Shown here: positions 35,500 through 48,800 of the stretch, in pieces
How the letters are laid out: the number at the start of each line of letters is the position of its first letter
Position numbering within the stretch: position 1 is the stretch's first letter
Source: Bombardia bombarda
Lineage: Eukaryota > Ascomycota > Sordariomycetes > Sordariales > Lasiosphaeriaceae
DNA: 64,000 nucleotides
NCBI GenBank assembly: GCA_030512295.1
Contig: JAULSR010000002.1
Coordinates: 7,812,001-7,876,000, forward strand
Direction: 5' to 3'
The notes under the pieces: model-generated
What the model was told of the DNA's origin: nothing
The model's database searches: none
What the model saw: the letters and a program-made list of their open reading frames with translations, nothing else
Made by a program: the position numbers and the translations under genes

Positions 35500-37021
35500 G
35501 GCAACTCGAGAAGTTGTGCCAGACAACTCGAAGCTCGATGGCTGGGCCGTGATTGCGTCGAGGATAGGGGAGGTGGAGGAGGAGGAGGAGTGAAGATGAT
35601 CAAGGACAAGACAACAACCCAGAGACTGGCAGCGGCATGAGAAGCAAGTGGGTTGCGTGCTATATGGGGTTCGTGCTATCCGCCTCTTTCTCCTTTTCTC
35701 TCTATACACCTAAAACAACGTCAGACTCCAGACACCAAGGCTAGCTAGTGTCGGTGGCTAAAGCAGAGGCAAGCAAGCTAGTTGTCGTCCTCGTCGTCCT
35801 CGTCGATCCCGGAAGCCACAGATAAGCTTTGGATGCGGGATTCGTCCTCTCCCTACGGTGGCGTGTCTCGCGTGTTTTGCCTTTGAGCCGCCTTTCAAGC
35901 AGAGACTGCTGGCGGTGGTGTTCAAGTCCTGGGGGAGGAAGAACTTGAGGACCAGTGTATGTATGTGCGTGGGGGTTCAATGGTGGTTGGCGGTTTGGTT
36001 ATTTTGCCGGAACAGTGTATATTCCTCTCCCTCCATTAACAGATGGGATGATGATAATTGCGGCAGAGACATAAACCAAAAGAGTCCATGAGTTGGGGCG
36101 TTTCGAAATGCTTTGAAAAAGACAGCAATAAAGTGGCGGCTAAGATGAATGGATGCGTATGAAGGCTGCAGAAACGAGGGTCAAGGAAGTCGCAAATCCC
36201 GACGCTGTGGCGCGACCCAGCCCAATGCAATGTGACGCGCTCCCAGTTTGGGCGATTTGATAATGACCTGGTCTCAGTGTCTGAATCTTTCGATTTTGAG
36301 CATCACACAGCTTGTTCCTGCTCGACCAAATGAAGTGAAGTGAAGTGAGGTGAAGAGAAGTGAAGGATGACCTGTCCGTCTTGGGGCTAACAGCCAGCTA
36401 ACAACGTAACAGCCAGGTGGCCCAGTGTCTAGAAGTCCGGAACACCGTCCATTCTGTGCAAGTTTGCGCGCTAGCAGGCGATAATATCCCTCGGGAAGGA
36501 GGTAAGGGAGAACGTAAAGCACGTCCGTGCGCATGGAAGGTCTTGGTTGGGTTACACGCACAGCTGCTGCCTCACTTTAGGAAGCAATTGCCATGGTGTG
36601 ACATGAACCAAACTGACGGGAAGACAAGATATCCGTAAGCACTTATACAGGACCGAAACTGGACACGTTGGTTGGATCTGGCTGTTGTTTCCTTTCTTCA
36701 GGTCCCGAGTCTTTGTTTCGTTGGAGCTTGGGCCGTTCACTTGCATTTGGATACAGTTGGTACCAACGTCCCCCACGTTGCAGTTTGGAGCTAGGCTTAA
36801 GGCGGCCAATAGCATGCGCCGCCAACAGCTCCCAAAGGTTCAAAGGTACGGTCTTCTAGTCTAGAAGTCTAGAAGGTGCATTCGTCAGGTACCTCACCGG
36901 CCTGGCTCACCCCCAACTCTCACGCATCACAACCACCTCGTTCCAGACTTCTGTTCCGGCGACAGTAGCCACAACACCCCAAAGGGCCCTAACCCAGCCG
37001 CAAAACAATGTCCTAAAAACC
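35500..37021. other. Divergent promoter region between transporter and KAS genes
   Basis: About 1.5 kb with short frames only (longest 95 codons, 36274-36561 minus), none recognised. It must carry both promoters. No specific site is claimed. Confidence 0.55.
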
Positions 37022-38382
37022 ATGCGCCGGGTAGTCGTGACAGGCCTCGGGGCCATCACGCCGCTGGGCGTGGGCGTGCGCACGACCTGGAACCGCCTCA
37101 TCGCAGGCGACTCGGGCATCGTCAGCGTCGCCCACCTCTCCCCCCAGCAACAGTGGCGCGAGCTGACCAGCACCGTCGCCGGCATCGTGCCGCCCACCGC
37201 CTGGCGCCCGTCCGACTTTGACCTCCCGCCCGCCTCGCAGCGCCGCATGTCCCGGTTCACGCAGTACTCCATCGCCGCCGCCTCCATGGCCCTCGCCCAG
37301 GCCGGCTGGCACCCCACCGCCCAGCCCGACCTCGAAGCCACGGGCGTCTGCCTCGGCAGCGGCATCGGCAACCTCGACGACCTCTACGCCGCCTCCGTCG
37401 CCCACCACACGTCCGGCTACCGCACCGTCTCCCCCCTCCTCGTCCCCAAGCTCCTCATCAACATGGCCGCCGGCCACATCTCCATCCAGCACGGCTTCCG
37501 CGGCCCCAACCACGCCGCCGCCACCGCCTGCACCACCGGCGCCCACTCCATCGGCGACGCCTCGCGCTTCATCGCCTTTGGCGACGCCGACGTCATGCTC
37601 GCCGGCGGCGCTGAGTCCTGCATCCACCCCTTGGCCTTTGCCGGCTTCGGCCGCTCCCGCTCCCTCGCCACCGGCTTCAACCACGACCCGCCCAAGGCCT
37701 GCCGCCCCTTTGACGCCGCCCGCCAGGGCTTCGTCATGGCCGAGGGCGCCGCCGTCGTCGTCCTCGAGGAGCTCGAGCACGCCCGCGCCCGCGGCGCAAA
37801 CATCCTCGCCGAGCTGAAGGGGTACGGCTGCAGTGGCGATGCGCACCACATGACGGCCCCGCGCGAGGATGGGTCGGGCGCGTTTCTGGCGATGAAGAGG
37901 GCGCTCAAGAATGCTGGGGTGAGGCCGAGGGAGGTGGATTATATCAATGCGCATGCGACGGCGACGCAGGTCGGGGACGCGGCCGAGGTCGCCGCGATAC
38001 GGTCGTTGATGATGGGTGATGGCGTGGAGCGCGAGGCGGATGTCACGGTGAGTAGTACCAAGGGGGCTATGGGGCATCTCTTGGGCGCGGCGGGGGCGGT
38101 CGAGGCGGTTTTTGCCATTATGGCTATTACGGAGGTATGCGTTGTTACTACTCCTGTCACCAATGTGCTGTTTATTGGGTCTGTGTATGTCTTGCTAATC
38201 CTTTTTTTTTTGCTGGGCAGAACGTCGTTCCTCCTACTCTAAACCTACACAACCCGAGCGTGGGCGCTGCCTTCAACTTTGTCCCGCTGCAGGCGCAGCA
38301 GAAAAAGGTCAAGGTCTCCATGTCCAACAGCTTTGGCTTTGGGGGCACAAATGCCTCTTTGGTCTTTTCCGAACTGGACTAG
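37022..38382 (+). CDS. cem1: Mitochondrial 3-oxoacyl-[ACP] synthase (KAS II type)
   Basis: Exon 1 37022-38134, intron 38135-38220 (86 bp), exon 2 38221-38382; phase 0, 424 residues, the usual length of a single-domain KasI/II enzyme. It opens with RRVVVTGLGAITPLG. The predicted condensing site is Cys170 in TACTTGAHS, with His311 (NAHATATQVGD), Lys347 (STKGAMGH) and His352; the C-terminus has NSFGFGGTN. It extends an acyl chain on ACP by two carbons from malonyl-ACP. As a stand-alone KAS in a filamentous fungus it should belong to mitochondrial type II fatty acid synthesis (yeast Cem1), which supplies octanoate for lipoate. The N-terminus is short, so import would need the very first residues or an unrecognised upstream exon. 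It converges on the TFIIIC gene. Confidence 0.94.
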
Positions 38383-38943
38383 ATTTGACGATGTCTCGTC
38401 GTTGAAGTATCTATTCGTTGTACATATAGAAACTGTAAAATATTTTGTTTGTGGGTGGGTTCATTCGAGGGTTGGTAAAAATGGGTTCTTGTACATTATT
38501 ATCTCATCGCGCTGCTGGGGTCTGTCTGACCGCCTGTTTCGTGGTTGAATTGTGGACGAGACTCGTCCCAAATGGATAGGGGAAACGCACTCACTGTATA
38601 TGAGTATGTAAACCAGGGGCTCTCACCCTACTGTATCTAATGAATAGAACAATCATACACCGTTAATGCACACTGACAAGACCGATGGAGGGTACGTGAA
38701 GCTGGTTTGGTTTTGGTGCCTTTTGTTTTCCAGAATGGGGCGGATTCGCCCCTAACAGACACAAATACAATGACAATAGCCTATTTGCCTCAACCATCAA
38801 CCTCCCTTTCCTTCACCCCCTTCCCTTTACCCCTTTGTCTTTGTTTTCCTTTCTCCATAGCAAAACAAGCAGCAATCAAGCAGGTACCTTGGGTATACAA
38901 GTCAACAAAGCCGGCCTCCCCTTCCCCCCTATTCCCATCCCCA
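38383..38943. other. Convergent 3' intergenic region
   Basis: About 560 bp between the KAS and TFIIIC stop codons. There is no supported gene and it probably holds both 3' UTRs. Confidence 0.55.
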
Positions 38944-41900
38944 TCACTCTAGAACCAGCCATTTCCTCGCAACCGCATTCGCCCCCTCTATGTCCCCCAA
39001 CAAATAACACAGCGTCCTAATATTATACGCCGCCTCAAACACAAGATCCTCTGTGCCCATCCCCCCTTGCCCTCTCCTACTCCCAGTTCTCCTCCCCCAC
39101 CGCCACCAGCACCACCATACACACTCATGCCCATATCCACACCCACACCAATACCCCCGGCCCCAACCCCACCGCCAGCACCACCCAGCAACCACCCCTT
39201 CTTCTCCCTCTGCCTCTCCCTCTCCTCCTCCTCCCTCCTCTCCACCTCTGCCACCCTCAGCCTCTCCGTTTCCCTCTCCCCCTCCGCCAGCACCTTCTTG
39301 TAATAATCAATCGCCAAGTTCCCCAGCCCAATAAGCGAGTAAGCCCTGGCGATGTTAAAGTGCGCCTCCTGGCGCTGACCCGACGTGATGTTCGGCGCCG
39401 CGAGCCGGTCGTGATAGTAACGAAACAAGAAGGCAAACGCCTGCGCGAGGAGGTACTGCCGGTTGGTGGCCTGGCGCTTGAGGGCATAATGCAGATAGGC
39501 GAGCCCGATGCTGAGGTTGATCATGCAGTTGTGCGGGTCGATGGAGGCGGCGCGGGCCAGGTACGAGAGCGCGTACGTGTAGCTCGTCGTCGTGAAGAGG
39601 ATGTGGCCGTAGATGGTGAGCAGACAGACGTCCAGGGCGATGTCGTCTGCGGCGGCGGCGGCGGCTGCGGCTGCGCCAGCGCCAGTAGTGGGTTTTGTCA
39701 ACGCCGTCGATGATGAGCCTTCTTCTGTGTCGTGCCCTTCTTGTTGTTGCCGCCCTGTGTCCCTTTGTCGTCGCTGCATCTGCAACCGTAGTCGCCGCTC
39801 TTCCTCCTCATCCACATCATCCTCCGACTCCTCATCCTCGTCCTCATCCTCATCCTCATCCTCATCCTCATCACCATCCGACCCCCTCCTCTTCCTCTTC
39901 ACCCCCGTCCTCTTCATCACGATATTATCCATCGTCTTGATCTGCCTCAGAATAAACTTCTGCGCCGGCCCCGACGTGTACCACGACACGGGCGTCTGGC
40001 ACACCCGACACATGGCCGAGAACATGCGGTACGAGTCCGTGCCCGGCATGTAGTCCCTCATAAAATACCGCGCGATCGCCACGCACGTCTCCTCGTCGCC
40101 CGCGTACACGGCGCACGACGCCCACGCCACGTGGATCAGGAACGTCGTCTCCACCGACGACCACACCACCGAGTCCCGCGCCGCGTGGCACACCACGTAC
40201 GCCTCGCGGTGCTGCCCCGCCCGCACCAGACAGAAGGCGTAGTCGAGGAAAATGTCGAGCCACCTGTCAAAGTCGATGCCGCGATGCGCCGACGGGAAAT
40301 TGACAGGCAGCCTGTTGGGCGCCTGCTGCTCCTGGCCGCCCTCGGCCGGCGCCGCCAGGTTCTGCATCAGCCGCTCCGCCATGGCGGCCAGCTTGAGGTT
40401 GCGCGCCGGCACCGCCGCCTGCCCCTGCACATTGCCCCCGTACCCCAGATAGCGAATGTACTTCTCCCACGGGTAAAACTCCTTGTACGACCTGAAGTCG
40501 TCCACGAGGTCCTTGGCCGCCCTCATCCAGGCGCCCATGGCCTCCTGGTCGGCCGCGCCCGCCACCACCTTGTCCTTGAGCTCCCGCATCAGCTGGTAGT
40601 TCCTGGTCGCCTCGGCCGTCATCTCAATGTCCTGCTGCTTGCGCTTCTCCGCGTTGATCAGCCGGCGCGGCACGTACTTTGACTTCTTGACCGCGTTGGG
40701 GTCCCTTGGCTTCTTCTCCTTGGGCGGCGCGTTGGGGTCCCGGGGCTTGCGCGGTCCGTAGGCGCCGCGAGGGCGGCGCGGTTTGGACGCCCGGTCGCCC
40801 TTCTTCAGCTCCAGGTTCATGGCCTCGCGCACGAGCAGGTACGCCTCCTCGCGGCCCTCCTGCTCCTGCTCGCCCTCGTACATGTTGGCCAGCTGCACGC
40901 GCGCGTCAATGTTGTCGATGTCGTCCTGGATCGCCGCGATGAAGCACTCCTCGGCCGCCGACTTGTCCCCGAGCGCCATGTGGCACTTTCCCTGGCTGAC
41001 GAGCAGGTCCGCATCCACCACGATATCATCGCTTACGTTTGCAATTTGCTTGTAGAGGTTGTAGTACAGCAGCGCCTGGTCCGCCTTCTCCGCCTCGAGC
41101 AGGGCAGCACCAATATCCTTCAAGCAGTCGGGGAAGTCCATAAAATCGTCAACGGCCGACTCCGTAGTAGGATCCAGCAGCTTCAGGTGCATCTCAGCCT
41201 CAAACTCCAGCCCCAGCTTGCGCCGGTAGACGTACAGCTTCGCCCTCAGATCAATGGGCAGGCCCTGGCCGTACGTGTCCGGAGGGTGCTGAGTCGGCTT
41301 GAAGTCGGGCACCAGGATGCGCCGATCATCATACAGATCCCACTCCCTGTCGTCGTCGGTCCGGTGGTCCCAGTACGCCTCGTCGCGGCGGCCGAGCAGC
41401 CAGCGCGACAGCTCCTTAAGCTCGTAGGCCGCAGCCTGCCACTGCTCCAGCACGGCAAAGAACTCGAGGTAGATGCGCAAGTCAGACCACTCGAAGCGGC
41501 CCTCGTCGGTCTCGAGGGTGCCCTCAGCCTGCAAATGATCAATGATACGGCGGTAGGCCCGCTTGGCGCCCTCGCACGTCTTCCTGGGGTCCTTAGCGTC
41601 GAGGGCGACGTCGGCCACGTTCCTGACCGTGCGGATGTTGAGCGGCTGGTACTCGAGCGCGCGGTAGTACTGCGCCAGGGCCAGGGCGTTGTGGCCCTGC
41701 ATCATCAGCACGTCGGCCTTGCCGGTGCGGGCCTCGATGTTGCGCTTGTCGGCAATGAGGGCCTGCGAGTAGCAGAGGTTTGCCCGTTCCAGGGCGCGCG
41801 ACCTCTCGGGCCCGTCCTCCATGTCCTCGACCCCGTAGAGCGCGTACACGGCCGTGTTGATCAGGTAGGGCACGTTCTTGGGCACGAGGTGGGCGGCGGC

Positions 41901-42575
41901 CATCAGCGACATGGTGGCCTTTTCGCGGTCGCCCAGCTCCTCGTGGATGGTCGACAGCATGGTCCAGGCGCTGTACGTCTCGCTGTTGATGCGGATGACC
42001 TCGCCCAGCATCTTGATGGCGTCGTCGTACTCCTTGCGCTCGAAGCTCTCCTTGGCCAGCGACAGGCGGAACAGGATGTCGGGCGTGGGCTTGGCCGCCT
42101 TCCGGGGCCCCAGCTTCCGGCTCTGACGAGGTGCCGGGCGGGCGCCGGCCTTAGCGGGACCGGCGGCCACCGTTGAGGACGACGACGGCTGCTGTTGTCC
42201 ATGAGAGATGCCAGAGGCTTCAGCGCGCTGTTGGGTCACAAAGGCTTCCTTCTGGGCGTCCCATCTGGCGTTGGCTGCTTTCAGCTCGAGTATGTCCGAG
42301 TCTGCATCTGAGATCTCGCTCATCATATCGTCGTCGTCGTCGTCCTCCTCCTCCTCCTCCTCCTCCTCCTCGTCTTCGTCTCCCTCGCCTAGAGGTGCGT
42401 CATAGACGTGCGCAGCAGCGTGTCCATTCCCATACCCATGACCAGTAGTCCCATACTCATGCTGTCCAGTCGCGTACTGCTGATGATCATAGTGCTGATA
42501 GTGGCCTGTGTCGGCGTGCACCCCATCCGCATCTTGGCGTGGTGCATCGTCGAGATCCATGCTGTCCTCCTCCAT
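38944..42575 (-). CDS. tfc4: Transcription factor IIIC TPR subunit (Tfc4/Sfc4)
   Basis: Main exon 42575 to about 39125, a predicted intron 39124-39051 (GTGTGT to CACAG) and a last exon 39050-38944; phase 1 fits, 1185 residues. The uninterrupted frame instead runs on to 38988, but the shifted frame after the intron encodes DLVFEAAYNIRTL and AVARKWLVLE, the expected TPR-type tail; nearby GT dinucleotides make the exact donor uncertain. An acidic N-terminus (runs of Glu/Asp at 66-83) precedes TPRs from about residue 165 (ILFRLSLAKESFERKEYDDA). The middle has a basic GPRKPRDPNAPP-like linker, then more TPRs, an acidic run and a poly-Ala stretch. Tfc4 bridges box A binding to TFIIIB recruitment in RNA polymerase III transcription (tRNA, 5S). 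The start at 42575 was chosen because upstream codons lack conservation-like sequence. Confidence 0.93.
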
Positions 42576-43900
42576 CTTGATGGTCGGCAGTTGTTGCTTT
42601 GTTTGAGTTGCTCGCAATTGCAAAACCTTCTCGCACCCCAGTATCCGAAAACCCAAAAACCCAAACCCCAAACTCAAATCGCACCAATCGTCTTCTGTCC
42701 ACGCCAGCAACTATCACACCAACCCACCTGCATCTGCCATCAGGAGGCCCGAATTTGATGCCAACCCGAGATACAAAAAAAAAAAAAAAAAAGGGGGGGG
42801 GGACCGCTCGTGTATATGCGCTTGGTATGTGCGTGTATCGCAAAGGATAGCCCAGTGATGCGTTCCCGTGAATGAAAAAAGCGCGTCGAAAAAAAAAACG
42901 GGTTGGAGGCGCGTCAAGATCAATTGACTTTGACTACTCCGTGATAAATCTAGTCAAAAGCAGGTGCTTTGAAGATAAAAAAAAAGTACTACTAGCAAAG
43001 TCGTAGCTTGTGGTAGTTTGAGTGTGTGCGGTTTTTAGTGTTGTTCTATTGGTCCGATGTCCGACGTTTGTTTGATGCGTTCGTTTAGGACGAACTTTGC
43101 CTGTCTTTCCTCCCGAAACTCAAACTTCTACCAAGGTTCCCGCCGCCAACGACTCATTCATGCAGTTTCCCTGCTCCACATAAAACTTTGAGCTTCATAC
43201 AGCCATCCGTTCGACTCGGATCGTGATGATTGTCACGGACACACAACAAGCCGATTTCCCAATAGAATCGGCATATCTGCGCTACCGTATATCCAATCGA
43301 CAAACACAAACCACACAACATCATCTTCGTCCCGGTTAACTGACAGTCCTCAAAGCTCACGCCCCCAACATGTATGTCACGTAAAAACAAAGAGAACGCA
43401 CCCAGGCAGTATGCATGACGATGGATCCTATTATTCTTGTTGCTGTTGATTGACTGACTGACCGAGCGTCCAACTACCACTGCCACTAAGTATCCGCTCG
43501 AAAGTAAAGCGCCTCGCCCAAAATTGTGAGTCTTGTCTCGCTCTTGTTCCAACCAAAAAAAAAAAAATTGGATATAGTGTGGTGGGTGAGATGTGTGATC
43601 TCAACTCTCGCTCGCTGCTTTCCTTCTCCTATAATTTTTTGCCAAACTTACATACCACTAGCGAACTCTCCTTCCTCATGTCCATGCATATGACAGGAAC
43701 TTTGCCAGCGAAAAAAAAAAGAAAAGACGGAAAGACCGAGAGGTTTCACCTAAACCTCACCCCGACCTCCACTTCACACCCATACGAAATCTCCTCAAAC
43801 CATACGTCCAATCAAACCAATTGATTACTACGTCGCTCATATATGCTACCTTCTGTTTTTCGCTGTGCGATATGATGGATACAAGCACTAAAGCTAAGAA
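42576..43900. other. Upstream region of the TFIIIC gene / 3' side of vts1
   Basis: Contains an A18-G10 run at 42775-42802 in the likely 5' leader of the TFIIIC gene, other A-runs (42888-42898, 43555-43567), and no recognisable gene. The 132-codon minus-strand frame 43154-43552 shows no domain. Confidence 0.55.
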
Positions 43901-45886
43901 TTAAGCAAGCTTGCCACCGTCCCTGGCCTCTGTAAAGACAATCTCGTATTAGTTCATCGTCCCAAAGATAAAAACCATATCACACCAATGCAGTAAAACG
44001 TACCCTTGACCTGCTCAAACACCTTGAGCATCTTCCGCCTGGCACCCAGAGCGTTGACGCCCCGGTCCTCGAGCTGCTTGTCGTCCAGCTCAACCAGCTC
44101 AGTCCACTTCATGTCCTTCAAGTTATCCGTGTACTTGTGTAGGCGCAGGCTCCGCAGCCAGCTCGGAATGTCCTGCAGAAGCGTGGGGTCGGTGGGGTCA
44201 TCTGGCGGCTTGGAGCTGCCTCTCCGACCACGCGGAGAGCGGCCGCGAACCATGTCAGAGTGGTCCGATAGGTATCCCTCATGATGGCCTCCGAGCCCAA
44301 ACTGCCCCATGGCAACTGGAGCCAGTCCGTTATTTATGAGTGGGGACGCTCCATCGTATGCGCTCAGGTATCCATTGTTCTGTGGCGACGTGAAGGCAAG
44401 AGAAGGCCCATAATTTTGTTGCATCGCAATACCGGGCGAGTTGGGCCGCGATCGGAGGCTGGCGAAGCTCAGGTTGTTCTGCTGAATCGCCAGCATATGA
44501 TCCCGGCTCAGAATCTGTCCATGCTCGTTGATCATGACAACATTGGTGCCCTGCATGCCCTGAATGCCCGGTGATAGTGGGTTCTGGCCCTGGCCGGGCG
44601 CATCATTTGAACGAGCGCGGCGATACTTTCGCACATCATCTAGAGCAAATCGGTTGTTCACCGTAGACAGGGCCGCGAGCTTCATTGCCGTAGCATTGGC
44701 CACCATATCCGCATTGTTACCCTGATTCTGGCCAAATGTCGAAACCATAGGCGTGTTAACCATTGAAGCCCAGTTGCCACCGCTGGCGTTGTAGGGCGAC
44801 AAAAGGGGCATATCAGACATGGATGGATCGGTCGTCAGCGTTGTGTTCTGGATGTTGGCGCTGCCCGGAAGCGGACCTCGAGGGGATCGCAGACTACCCG
44901 CCGACGGCGGCGGCTGCACAAACTGGCCCATGGGAGGCTGGCCTGAAGAGGACTTGGGCCGAGATGGGTCGTTGGCGCCCCATGGCGAGCCGGGGTTCTG
45001 CCCGTTGGAGTCATCCTTGAGGCCGGAAATCGTCGGGGCCACCAGAGAGCTTCGATTATCCAAGATGGTGCTGTTTCGGGTCGAAGTCGGAGGGTTGCCT
45101 GTTTGCTGAGTGAACTTTGCCTTCTCTGTCGCGATAGCCGCAGCCGCGTCGGGGAACATGGCGTTGATGGTGGACGGGTCAAGGCCCGAATGTCTCTTGG
45201 CATTGTTACCGGCGCTGGGGCGAGCAAGAGAATTCCGGGCGGAGCCGACATCAAGCTTGCCCATCGCATCACTCAGGCGATTCGACATGGGATCTAGAAA
45301 GAAGGCGGTGTTAGAACTGATAAGCCCCCAAAGTAAAACAAAGCCAAACACTGGCACGACAGATGCACGAACCTTTGTCAAAGTTTGCAGGTGACAACAC
45401 CCCAGACATGGGGTGGTTCTTGCCCATCTGCTGCAGAACTTGGATGAAGAAGCGGATCTGAACTTGAGTAGTCTGCTGGAGCAGCGCATACAGCGCAGCA
45501 GTTCGCTCGGCCTCGCTGAGAACCCGAAACCACTGCTCGATGGCGCTCAGCTCGTCCTTGAAGTCCTGATCCAGAGTCGCCGCGGCCATCTCTTCCAAGG
45601 TGATCTCGTATTGGTCAATATCAGCAATCCACTGCTGGGCGAGCTTGTCCTGCGGGTCGATGTCGGCATTGCCCTGGCCCTGGCCCGACTGAGGCTGACC
45701 ATAGAAGTCAGACGAGGGACGAATCCGGCTCGCAGCTCCCTGTCCGCTCAAGGCCGCCATATCGGCAGACGCACGCAGGCTGTGGTTTACGCCGACCGTA
45801 CGGGACGAGGGAGGTCTCAGCGAAGAGACGTTGCTAGCCTCGGGGGTGCTGTTACGGTTGCTCATGATGTTGGACATATTGAGCAT
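43901..45886 (-). CDS. vts1: Vts1/Smaug-type SAM-domain RNA-binding protein
   Basis: Exon 1 45886-45373, intron 45372-45294 (79 bp), exon 2 45293-44004, intron 44003-43930 (74 bp), exon 3 43929-43901; phases agree, 610 residues. The last exon adds only EARDGGKLA, which completes the family C-terminus. The SAM domain lies at about 546-605 (DIPSWLRSLRLHKYTDNL, ALGARRKMLKVFEQVK), including the basic ALGARRK surface that binds Smaug-recognition hairpins. Residues 80-160 hold a conserved-looking helical block (QWIADIDQYEITLEEMAAATLD, then ELSAIEQWFRVLSEAERTAA). Between them is a long disordered Asn/Gln/Ser/Pro linker. The protein recruits the deadenylase to hairpin-bearing mRNAs in the cytoplasm. 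An in-frame stop 15 codons upstream fixes the start region. Confidence 0.95.
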
Positions 45887-48800
45887 ACTCGTGGCCGAGT
45901 CCGAGTCGAGGATCGAGAAGGAGCAGAGAGAAGGCCTCGTAGAACTCTAGAGATGGTGTCTGGAGAGGGTATGAAGCGTTCGAGTCTGAATGATTGACGG
46001 GAGCTTGGTGCCAGGCAAAGATGAAACAAGGCAGGTGGCTGTCCGAGGGTTAGCTGACGTCGGGTCGATCGGTGGCCCAGGGGAGAGGCAGTGCGCTGTT
46101 TCGTGATTTCCAAAGGGCCCCCATATTAATGCGCCAAGCAGCAAACACAACTTGAACGTACCTCGGACAGAACGACGGAATACGTATGTATATAAATTAT
46201 TTCTGGCTATTAGTCTGGCCGTCGAGGCTTTCGAAGTCGACGCGAAATATGATACGGAAGAGCGCGAGGCTTTCGAAAGCTCCTGCAGTAACCGGCTGGC
46301 CTCAAAGGAGAGTCGAAAATCGCGAATAAGGGAGTTAGGGATGACGAGGTTCTGTGGGCGCACCGAGTCTCTTGTCAGCCAGATCTGAGCTGAGGGTGTG
46401 TGTGTGTGCAACTCTCGGAGAAAGAATCTTGAGATGGAAGAGGCTCCTGCAAGCCTTCTAGAAGAAGCACAGAGCGGGAAGCGGGAAGCGGGAAGCTTCT
46501 GAAAGACGCAGGACAAAGTTGCAGAGGCTCCCAAAGCTTCGCCAACCTAAATGCACAAAAAAATCATAGCCGTATTGCGACTGGACCACTGGGTTCCCAG
46601 TGACGAAGCGTCCGTCCATGCCCTCCTCCAAAGCAAACAAGTGGCTGCAGACGATGGCATGATGCATGCGAGAGTATGTATCTGCCCTGCCATCTGCCCT
46701 GCCTGCACGGCGGCATGTAGGTTCAGGTTCACCGACCCCAAGCCTCGACAAAAAGGCAAAAAGAAAAGCAGACGAACAGCCGAACTTTGACTCACCCATT
46801 AAAAGCGACTTCGGCCACTATTCAAGAAGGACAAGCTGGGCTGAAATAAAAGAGAGAGTTTGTTCGCCTCGGGCCTGAACCAGCAGCGATGATGGTCGGG
46901 TTCTCGGTGTGAAGCAAGAGCTCTTGGACTGGGAAAGAAGTGGTTCGAGGGATGGAAGGGGCCAAGAATAAAATAGAAGGACGGAAGCGAAGCGGGCCCA
47001 GGGCATTTGATCCCCCTCTGGACTCGCATCCCAAGGCTCCCGAAATAAAAAAAACTGGAAGGGAAAAGCATACCTTCTCCAGGCCCCCCAGCTAGGTGCT
47101 TGGTGCCACCTAACCGGGCAGTCCAGTCCCCTATCCACAAATTCCACAGGCGTTAACGACCGGTGAGCGTTCGGCGGGTTTTGGTACCTAGGGTGGGGCC
47201 AGGCGTTTGCGAGCTTGGGCGGCTGACTCTTGGCTGGGGGGGCGCGAACCGCACTGGGGCTGTTTCAACTTCCATTCGCCTTAACGAAGCAGCAGCAACA
47301 GTCAAACGATTGCCCCAGGCCCGTTGCGGCGTAGTGCCGCCCTTAGTGAGGCTCGATTTGGGACGCCTGCTCCCCAGTTCACCAGTTCGCAGCTGACCCC
47401 AAACTCCTAGCACAGGCCGCTATCCCGTACTAGAATACGGTGGACAGAGTCTGTCCTCCTCAAAAGGGGCGATAGGATGATTTTGAGTAAGCCAGATTGC
47501 AGATGACAAACCTGTCTGGTTGACTTATTTAGTTCCATTGATTTGGCGCTTTGTTGCCCATTGCGTTCTCTTGTATTTTAATGTTCCATAGCTAAACACC
47601 ACCACTCCAGTTACTCACGGCACTGGTGTTTTCTGATACATACCAACCCACCTGGGTTTCTACCTGTGACTTCCTCCTGTCTCTGATAGACCCGTTCACA
47701 AGGCTGCTACCTGGGCTGTCCTGGGGGCAGGCCCGTATCGTTGGCCACTGAGGCGTGCATACAAGACGCATATAACTCCATGCAAGTAAGCTTAGCCTTG
47801 CCAGTTCGGTGAAGGCGGCATCAGCAGCATTAGCACGGAGAAGCCTGTCAGGCAGTACGGAAGAACGAATAGGTATATTCATGAGCTCAAGCAAACGCAG
47901 ATACTATATATCGCTGCCTTAATCATTTCATCTCACGAGACGACGCAACGCCGGATGTAACGAGTTCTTGGTCATTTTTCTGGCATTTTTCCAACTGATC
48001 TATAAATGGAGGAGGGATGCATGCACATCATATCATCATCGAACAAACGTTGAGTATGGCTTGGGCGCAGCCCAATCAACACAACCACTAGCAAACACCG
48101 TTGGTGTGACAGAGCCCTCGGGGGCGCACCAACACGACGCAACTGATGGAATTCAGGACTTTTCAGACTCGTTCAACAAACGGCACATAATGGTTCAGTT
48201 CGACAGAGACGTAGATGATACCAATCAAATCAGCACATGCGTACGAGTGTCAGTCACAATACGCCTCATTCGCACTGCAGACCACTCGACTACAAATATG
48301 TGTATTCCCCGTGGCCCCCCTCGTCTCTTTGCATTTTGTCAAAACTATAACTTTGGGAGGGAATGGGATATCGCCCGACTTTCATGCACCAGTGTCTCAT
48401 GGGGATAAGAGCAAAGGTGTTTGGTAATAGAAGGGCTGTTTCTCTTGGCACGAAGAATTATTCCTTCAGCAACAAGAGCATGGAAAGATGGCTCGAAGCT
48501 GTACACACAAATGCCGTTTCTCGTCTAGGTATGGGTCTGGGCTTGGGTTGAGGTTTGGGAATTTGGGAGGGGGTTCATATGGGGCTGGCTCACTGGGAAT
48601 CGTGATAGGGACGAGGGGGGTGGCGGTGCATCTTCGGGGTGGTGTTACTCGGGTGGTGGGCGCGGGCGCATCGAATCGGTCACAGTGTTTGCTTTCGGCA
48701 CATTTTTGCTGGATCAAAAGATCATCAGGAACTCTTAGGATTCCGCCTCTCGTGGGAGGCAATGCATTCCGCTGAACGACGCCCTAGATAACTCCTCCGA

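Noticed and set aside
37013..38077. 354-codon minus-strand open frame
   Set aside because: It is antisense to the KAS gene. The Gly/Ala/Val/Glu-rich text reflects GC-rich wobble positions on the true strand, and no domain is present.
40980..42176. 398-codon plus-strand open frame
   Set aside because: Antisense to the TFIIIC TPR gene, with Val/Leu/Arg-rich shadow sequence and no domain.
45947..46534. 195-codon minus-strand frame upstream of vts1
   Set aside because: It lies in the probable vts1 5' leader; no recognisable domain, and an in-frame stop separates it from vts1.
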